From Ideonella dechloratans (GTDB taxonomy: Bacteria; Pseudomonadota; Gammaproteobacteria; Burkholderiales; Burkholderiaceae_C), in the NCBI RefSeq assembly GCF_021049305.1, contig NZ_CP088081.1:3720001-3784000 (forward strand): a stretch of 64,000 nt of DNA, in the 5' to 3' direction. The position numbers and the translations under genes are program-made. Shown here one piece after another: positions 58,604-64,000 of the stretch. Below the pieces are notes generated by a model, which did no database searches, was not told where the DNA came from, and was given only the letters and a program-made list of their open reading frames with translations. Positions within the stretch are counted from its first letter, which is position 1; every line of letters begins with the position of its first letter.

Positions 58604-59714
58604 AGCCGCCGACGAAGCCCATGGCCAGCGCGAAGACCAGGGTCTGCACGACGATGCCGGGCGTGAGCTTGAACTGGAAGGCCAGTTCGGCGAAGGTCTG
58701 GAAGTTGGTGGTGCTGATGTTGACCGTCTGCATCAGGCTGGCGCCGGCCAGGCCCATCAGGCCGCCCACCAGGGCCAGCAGCAGGCTCTCGCCCAGGAAG
58801 GCGACCAGCACCGCGCCGCGGCGAAAGCCCAGGGCGCGCAGCGTGCCGATCTCGGCGGTGCGCTGCGAGACGGCGGCGAACATGGTGATCATGGCCCCCA
58901 CCACCGCGCCGATGCTGAAGATGATGGACAGCGCGGTGCCCAGGATGCGGATGAAGGTGGCCAGGGCCTGGCTCTGCTCTTCGTAGAACTGCACCTCGGG
59001 CTTGGCCTCCACGGTCAGCCGCGGGTCGGCGGCGATGACGGCCTGCTGGCGCGCGAAGCCGTCCGGATCGGCCAGGCGCCAGAGCACCACCGAGTAGGCG
59101 CTGCGGCGGAAGGCCTGCATCATCACGTCCACATCGCCCCAGATCTCGCTGTCGAAGGCGGTGTGGGCGGCGTCGAAGATGCCGACGATGCGCCACTGCC
59201 GCCCGGCAAAGCGCAGGCTCTGGCCCAGGAGGGCGCCGGCAAAGCCTTCGCTGACGGCGCGGCCGACGATGATCTCGGCGCTGCCGGGGCGGAACATGCG
59301 CCCGGCCACCAGCTGCACCTGGGGCCGCAGCGCCAGGCCGGCGGCCGAGGTGCCGCGCATGGTCAGGTTGCCGGCCTTGGCGCTGTCCTTCTTGGGCAGG
59401 GCGTTCAGCACCACGGTCTCGGCGCTGGCCAGGCGCTGGCCGTCGGCCCCGCGGGCGATGCCCGGCAGGCTGGCCAGGACGGCGGCCTGGCTGCGGTCCA
59501 CGCCGCTGCTGATCTCCGAGGGCGAGCCCTTGCGCAGGGCGATGACGTTGTCGGGCCGGCCGGTGGCCACCAGGGTGGCGCGGATGCCCTCGCTCATCAT
59601 CAGCACGGTGGCGAAGGTGTAGACCACCAGGGCCATGCCGCCGGCGGTGAGCAGGGTGGTGACGCGCCGCACCCAGAGGTTGCGGGCGATGTAGGACAGC
59701 GGCACGGCCTTCAT
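58545..59714 (-). CDS. ABC transporter permease with FtsX/MacB-type domain (second permease)
   Basis: The 389-residue permease has an N-terminal membrane helix (VTTLLTAGGMALVVYTFATVLM), a large periplasmic MacB-PCD-like domain (about residues 45-245) and three C-terminal helices with the FtsX signature MFAAVSQRTAEIGTLRALGFRRGAVL. FtsX-type permeases use ATP in mechanotransmission rather than channel transport, driving a periplasmic adaptor. It is the last gene of the efflux operon, 10 bases after the other permease. Confidence 0.88.
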   Translation of the reverse strand: MKAVPLSYIARNLWVRRVTTLLTAGGMALVVYTFATVLMMSEGIRATLVATGRPDNVIALRKGSPSEISSGVDRSQAAVLASLPGIARGADGQRLASAETVVLNALPKKDSAKAGNLTMRGTSAAGLALRPQVQLVAGRMFRPGSAEIIVGRAVSEGFAGALLGQSLRFAGRQWRIVGIFDAAHTAFDSEIWGDVDVMMQAFRRSAYSVVLWRLADPDGFARQQAVIAADPRLTVEAKPEVQFYEEQSQALATFIRILGTALSIIFSIGAVVGAMITMFAAVSQRTAEIGTLRALGFRRGAVLVAFLGESLLLALVGGLMGLAGASLMQTVNISTTNFQTFAELAFQFKLTPGIVVQTLVFALAMGFVGGFIPAWRAARLQIVDCLRAA

Positions 59715-59724
59715 GCGGGCCCCC

Positions 59725-60882
59725 TCATGCCATGAACCTCAGGCCGCTGACGATGTCGATGTGGCTCATGCGCCAGGCCGGCCAGGCCGCGGCCACCGTG
59801 CCCACCAGCAGGGCCGCGCCGATCTGCAGGCCCATGGTCAGCGGCGTGATGTGGAAGGCCGGCAGGAAGCTGCCCAGCGCGTGGGCGATGCCGGCCACCG
59901 CCGGGAAGGTGGCCAGGAGACCCAGCGCGCCGCCGATCACCGCGATCAGCAGGCTTTCGCCGAAGAGCAGGGCGACGACGAAGCGCGGCGGGAAGCCCAG
60001 GGCCTTGAGCGTGGCGTACTCGGACAGGCGCTCGCGCGCGGTCATGGTCATGGTGTTGGCCATGACCGCCATGATGATGACGATGATGATGAAGCTCACC
60101 GCCTGGATGGCCGCCAGGATGGCGTCGCTCATCGAGACGAAGCTGAGCTGGAAGGCGGCTTCGGTCTCGGTCAGGGTCTCGGCCAGGGAGTTGCGGAACT
60201 CGGCGTCGATGTGCTGCGAGATGAGGGCGGCATTGGCCGGCTGGTCGATGCCGACGATGAAGGCGCCGGTGCTGTCGCCCCGGCCGGGGAAGCGCTGCTT
60301 GATGCTCTCGTTGACCAGCTCGTAGTGGACCAGCATCTGGTTCTCGTCGGTCCTGGCTTCGGCGCCGGTCCAGATGCCGCGCAGCGTGAAGGTCCAGGTG
60401 CCGGGGTAGATGGTGCCGCGCAGCGGGATCTGGTCGCCGATCTTCCAGCCGTACTGGGCGGCCAGCTTGCGGCCCACCACCGCCCCCTGGCGGTCGCGGA
60501 TGAAGGCCTCCTTCTCCTCGGGCTTGAGCACGTACTCGGGGTAGAGCTTGAGGTAGCTGGCGGGCTCCACCGCGAACTGGGGGAAGAAGTTCTTCTCGCT
60601 CTGGTAGATGCCGCCGAACCAGTTGGCCCAGCTGACCGCGGTGACGCCATCGACCGCCTTGATGCGCGGGGCGTAGCTCAGCGGCAGGGCGAAGGTCAGC
60701 GAGATGGCGCTGCGGGTGACCAGGCGGGTGCTGGAGCTGGCCTCCACGCCCGCGTACCAGGCGTTGATGAGGGTGCGCAGCAGGCCGAAGGCGGTGATGG
60801 CCACGACCAGGCCGAGGATGGTCAGCCCGGTGCGCAGCCGGTGGCGGAAGGCGTTGCGCAGCAGCAGCTTCAGTAAAAACAT
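59725..60882 (-). CDS. ABC transporter permease with FtsX/MacB-type domain (first permease)
   Basis: The 385-residue permease has [23 protein letters not shown] as helix 1, a periplasmic domain with [23 protein letters not shown] and [20 protein letters not shown], and three C-terminal helices including [23 protein letters not shown], the FtsX motif. Two separate permease genes beside one ATPase suggest a heterodimeric transporter. The organisation with an adaptor gene is like MacAB or the DevABC systems, which export lipids, peptides or siderophores through TolC-like channels. No outer-membrane channel gene lies in the window. Confidence 0.88.
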   Translation of the reverse strand: MFLLKLLLRNAFRHRLRTGLTILGLVVAITAFGLLRTLINAWYAGVEASSSTRLVTRSAISLTFALPLSYAPRIKAVDGVTAVSWANWFGGIYQSEKNFFPQFAVEPASYLKLYPEYVLKPEEKEAFIRDRQGAVVGRKLAAQYGWKIGDQIPLRGTIYPGTWTFTLRGIWTGAEARTDENQMLVHYELVNESIKQRFPGRGDSTGAFIVGIDQPANAALISQHIDAEFRNSLAETLTETEAAFQLSFVSMSDAILAAIQAVSFIIIVIIMAVMANTMTMTARERLSEYATLKALGFPPRFVVALLFGESLLIAVIGGALGLLATFPAVAGIAHALGSFLPAFHITPLTMGLQIGAALLVGTVAAAWPAWRMSHIDIVSGLRFMA

Positions 60883-60904
60883 GCCTACCCCCGCCCGTGG
60901 CCGC

Positions 60905-61603
<699 letters not shown>

Positions 61604-62911
61604 TCACTTGGCTCCCGCGGCGGCCACCTTGACGCGCGCCTGGTCCTTCAGGCCCTCGGGCGGCGAGAGCACCAGGCGGTCACCGGCCTTCAGGCCGCCG
61701 GCCTGGCGCAGCTCGACCACATCGCCCAGGGTGCGGCCCTTGGCCACGGTGACGGCGCTGGCCTTGTCGTCGGCGCCGATGCGGAAGACCACCTCGTGGC
61801 CGTCGCGGGGGACGATGGCCTGCGGCGGCACGGCCAGCACCGGCTGCTGGTCGGCGGCGCTGACCGCCTGGGACAGGAAGCTGACCTTGGCGCTCATCTC
61901 CGGCAGGATGCGCGGGTCCAGCTGCTCGAAGCGCACCTTGGTCATCACCGTGGCCTTGGCCCGGTCCACCGTGGGCACGATGCGCGAGACGCTGCCGCGA
62001 AAGCGCACGCCGGGAATGGCGTCCAGCGTGATCTCCACCGGCTGATCGGGCTTGACCTGGGCCACGTTCGATTCGGAGACATCGGCCTCGACCTCCAGCG
62101 TGGACATGTCGGCCACCGTCACCACCGCGCCCGAGGTGCCCGAGGCGTTGGAGAAGGGCGTGATCAGGTCGCCCACGTTGGCGTTCTTGACCAGCACCAC
62201 GCAGTCGAAGGGCGCGCGGATCTCGGTGAAGTCGCGGTTGACCTGCTGGACCTGCACCTGGGCCTGGGCCTGGGCCAGGCCGGCGCGCGCGGTGCCCACG
62301 CCGGCCACGGCGGCGGCGGTGGCGGCCTGGGCCGCCCGGGCCTGGGTGCGGGCCGTCTCCACCGCCTGGGGCGAGACGAAGTTCTGGGCCGCCAGGCCCT
62401 CGGTGCGGCGCAGGTTGTCCTCGGCCAGGGCCTGCTGGGCCTGGGCCTGGGCCTGGCTGGCCTGGGCCTGCCTGAGCGCCGCCTCGGCCTGCTGCACCCC
62501 GGCCTGGCTGGCCGACAGCGAGGCCAGCACGTCGGAGGCGTCCAGCCGCGCGATCAGATCGCCCTTCTTGAGCACGCTGCCCTCGCGCACTTCCAGCGCC
62601 ACCAGCCGGCCGGTGGCCTTGGACGCCACGGCCGCGCGGCGCTGGGCCACCACATAGCCCGAGGCGGCCAGCAGGTTGTACTGCTGCGAACCGTAGGCCG
62701 TCTGCACCGCGGTGGCCTGCACCTCGGTGGTGTGGGGCCCGAACAGGCCCACCGCCACCGCGATGGCCACGCCCACCGCCAGCACCACCGGCCAGCGGCG
62801 GCGGCGCCGGGCCGGGCCGGCACCGCGCTGGATCTTCAGGCCGGCCAGGCCGGTGGGCGCCGCGGGGGGCGGGGGGGCGGAAGCGGGCGAGGCGTGGGAG
62901 GGATCGACCAT
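61604..62911 (-). CDS. Periplasmic adaptor (membrane fusion protein) of the ABC efflux operon
   Basis: From the ATG at 62911 the protein has 435 residues: a short cytoplasmic Pro/Ala tail, LKIQRGAGPARRRRRWPVVLAVGVAIAVAVGLFG as membrane anchor, a lipoyl half-motif (GRLVALEVREGSVLKKGDLIARLD), a long coiled-coil hairpin rich in Ala and Gln, the second lipoyl half (IRAPFDCVVLVKNANVGDLI) and a beta-barrel. It would link the inner-membrane ABC transporter to an outer-membrane channel. A second ATG at 63022 with better ribosome-binding site (GAGG) would add a hydrophobic leader; I favour the shorter form because its start is typical of the family. Confidence 0.85.
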   Translation of the reverse strand: MVDPSHASPASAPPPPAAPTGLAGLKIQRGAGPARRRRRWPVVLAVGVAIAVAVGLFGPHTTEVQATAVQTAYGSQQYNLLAASGYVVAQRRAAVASKATGRLVALEVREGSVLKKGDLIARLDASDVLASLSASQAGVQQAEAALRQAQASQAQAQAQQALAEDNLRRTEGLAAQNFVSPQAVETARTQARAAQAATAAAVAGVGTARAGLAQAQAQVQVQQVNRDFTEIRAPFDCVVLVKNANVGDLITPFSNASGTSGAVVTVADMSTLEVEADVSESNVAQVKPDQPVEITLDAIPGVRFRGSVSRIVPTVDRAKATVMTKVRFEQLDPRILPEMSAKVSFLSQAVSAADQQPVLAVPPQAIVPRDGHEVVFRIGADDKASAVTVAKGRTLGDVVELRQAGGLKAGDRLVLSPPEGLKDQARVKVAAAGAK

Positions 62912-63091
62912 GGGCAGGAGCGGGGCGAGCCAGGGAAACCCCAAGCATGCCATGAGTGCACCGGTCGCCAGAAACCCGGCCCCCCTGTCCACCGCCCGGG
63001 CACTGCTAACGTTGGAGGCCATGTTGGAACCTCATGGCCCGGACGGACTCTGACACCGGCGCCCTGACCTTTGCGTGACAAGGAACCCGTT

Positions 63092-63673
63092 GTGAACCGT
63101 CGACACTTCACCCTGCAGACCGCCGCCGCCCTGATGGTGGGCGTGCTGGCCGCCTGCGACCAGACCCCGGCCCAGGCCGCCGCCCCCAGCGTGGCCAAGA
63201 TCCCGGCCGACCAGGCCTACGCCCTGGCCGCCAAGGGCACCGGCTTCTCGGTGGGGCCGCTGATGGCCGCCCACACCGCCTATGTGTTCTTCGACACCAC
63301 CTGCCCGCACTGCGCTCACCTGTGGCAGGCCCTGCAGCCGCTGGCCAGCCAGGTGCGGGTGGTGTGGATGCCGGTGGGCTATCTGCAGCCCAAGTCCCTG
63401 ACCCAGGGCGTGACCATCCTGTCGGCGCCGGAGCCCAAGGTGGCGATGGCCGAGAACGAGCAGCGCCTGCTGGCCCGCCAGGGCGGCATCACGCCGGCCA
63501 GCACCCTGAATGAAGACCTGGTGCAGAAGGTCAAGGCCAACACCGCGCTGTTCATGCAGATCAGCGGCGAGAGCGTGCCGCTGATCCTGTTCCGCAACGC
63601 CAAGACCGGCGAATACGGCAGCCAGGCCGGGGCGATGGACACCGCCCAGTTCGCCGCCCTGCTGGGGCTGTGA
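63092..63673 (+). CDS. DsbG/DsbC-like thioredoxin-fold lipoprotein
   Basis: The 193-residue precursor begins at a GTG (63092) with AAGGAA before it. The leader ends MVGVLAACDQ, a good lipobox, so the mature protein is lipid-anchored from Cys29 or so. The thioredoxin domain has FFDTTCPHCAHLWQAL with a C-P-H-C active site and VPLILF with the cis-Pro. It lacks the N-terminal dimerisation domain of true DsbC/DsbG, and resembles truncated DsbG-like proteins with possible protein-disulfide isomerase or reductase activity in the periplasm. It is divergent from the ABC efflux operon. Confidence 0.85.
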   Translation: MNRRHFTLQTAAALMVGVLAACDQTPAQAAAPSVAKIPADQAYALAAKGTGFSVGPLMAAHTAYVFFDTTCPHCAHLWQALQPLASQVRVVWMPVGYLQPKSLTQGVTILSAPEPKVAMAENEQRLLARQGGITPASTLNEDLVQKVKANTALFMQISGESVPLILFRNAKTGEYGSQAGAMDTAQFAALLGL

Positions 63674-63682
63674 ACCCGCCGC

Positions 63683-63719
63683 GCAGGACGGGCGTCGGCC
63701 TCAGGTCGGCGCGTCCTGC
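63683..63719. terminator. Inverted repeat between dsbG-like and mnmA 3' ends
   Basis: GCAGGACG (63683-63690) and CGTCCTGC (63712-63719) form an 8-bp stem with a 21-base loop. The mnmA stop lies within it. No T-run is visible, so activity as a bidirectional terminator is unsure. Confidence 0.3.
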
Positions 63720-64000
63720 AGTTCGGCGCTGGCGATGACGCCACCGCCCAGGCAGACCTCGCCGTCGTAGAGCACGGCCGACTGGCCCGGGGTGACGGCC
63801 CATTGCGGCTCGGTGAAGTCCAGCCGCAGCGTGGCCCCGGCGCCGGGCGCCAGCGTGCAGGGCGCGTCAGCCTGGCGGTAGCGGGTCTTGGCGGCGATGG
63901 CCCCGGGCGCCGGCGGCTCGCCGGCCACCCAGCTGGTGTCGTCGGCCACCAGGCTGCGGTACTGCAACCAGGGGTGGTCGTGGCCCTGCACCACGTAGAG
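63701..64000 (-). CDS. mnmA: tRNA-specific 2-thiouridylase MnmA, C-terminal part (runs off the right edge)
   Basis: The frame is open at the right edge and ends at 63701. About 99 residues remain and match the MnmA C-terminal beta domain: [43 protein letters not shown] and the closing [23 protein letters not shown]. MnmA sulfurates U34 of tRNA-Lys, Glu and Gln. The catalytic cysteines and PP-loop are in the missing N-terminal part. It is a housekeeping gene that marks chromosomal context. Confidence 0.92.
   Translation of the reverse strand, partial: LYVVQGHDHPWLQYRSLVADDTSWVAGEPPAPGAIAAKTRYRQADAPCTLAPGAGATLRLDFTEPQWAVTPGQSAVLYDGEVCLGGGVIASAELQDAPT

Overview
The window is about 64 kb of very G+C-rich DNA (60-base rows in the genes often hold 42 to 50 G or C) from a Gram-negative chromosome. 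The mix of families (Ugp-type ABC importer with a DeoR regulator, PbpC with a bacterial alpha-2-macroglobulin, SoxR, D-serine dehydratase, MnmA, a TonB receptor, LplT) fits a free-living betaproteobacterium of the Burkholderiales, perhaps near Rubrivivax, Ideonella or Roseateles. That placement is inference; there is no rRNA or tRNA gene in the window to confirm it. Genes are packed tightly, with many ATGA or TGATG overlaps inside operons and several convergent pairs whose 3' ends overlap.

Layout. 1-8.2 kb: the start of lplT, a DUF3142 protein with a secreted partner, a lipid-type glycosyltransferase, a small gene plus MerR regulator behind a strong palindromic operator, a VOC protein, a solitary LanC-like protein and a small secreted protein. 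8.2-14.7 kb: one operon reading leftward: DeoR regulator, ABC ATPase, solute-binding protein, two permeases, HAD phosphatase, CpdA-type phosphodiesterase, which looks like uptake and dephosphorylation of a phosphorylated or glycerol-phosphate-like compound. 14.7-24.5 kb: a fused lysozyme-inhibitor protein, D-serine dehydratase, a DsbA-like/HxlR pair divergent from qorB with a recognisable operator, an acyltransferase, MFS, cytochrome c, cupin, LysR and CMD genes. 24.5-31 kb: a GGDEF-EAL protein, a cupin, an alpha/beta hydrolase-MFS operon and its divergent LysR regulator, which is broken by a frameshift and a stop codon.

31.0-33.5 kb is the one clearly foreign segment. G+C drops to about half, the left gap is full of inverted repeats, and three overlapping genes (a TIGR04255-family protein and two unrecognised proteins) form a small operon. 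This is the best candidate in the window for an undescribed system, but its function cannot be read from sequence.

33.5-46.3 kb: pbpC and a 2013-residue alpha-2-macroglobulin (envelope defence and repair), a NYN-domain protein, an isochorismatase-like hydrolase, and a TonB receptor with a structured leader behind a small Cys-containing membrane protein. 46.3-58.5 kb: a ParB-like protein, an SBF symporter with a divergent AraC regulator, a ferredoxin, an HDOD protein, a MauG-type dihaem peroxidase divergent from two tandem AcpA-type phosphoesterases, a glutamine amidotransferase, a PspC protein, and soxR divergent from a questin-oxidase-like gene. 58.5-64 kb: a MacAB-like ABC efflux operon, a DsbG-like lipoprotein and the 3' end of mnmA.
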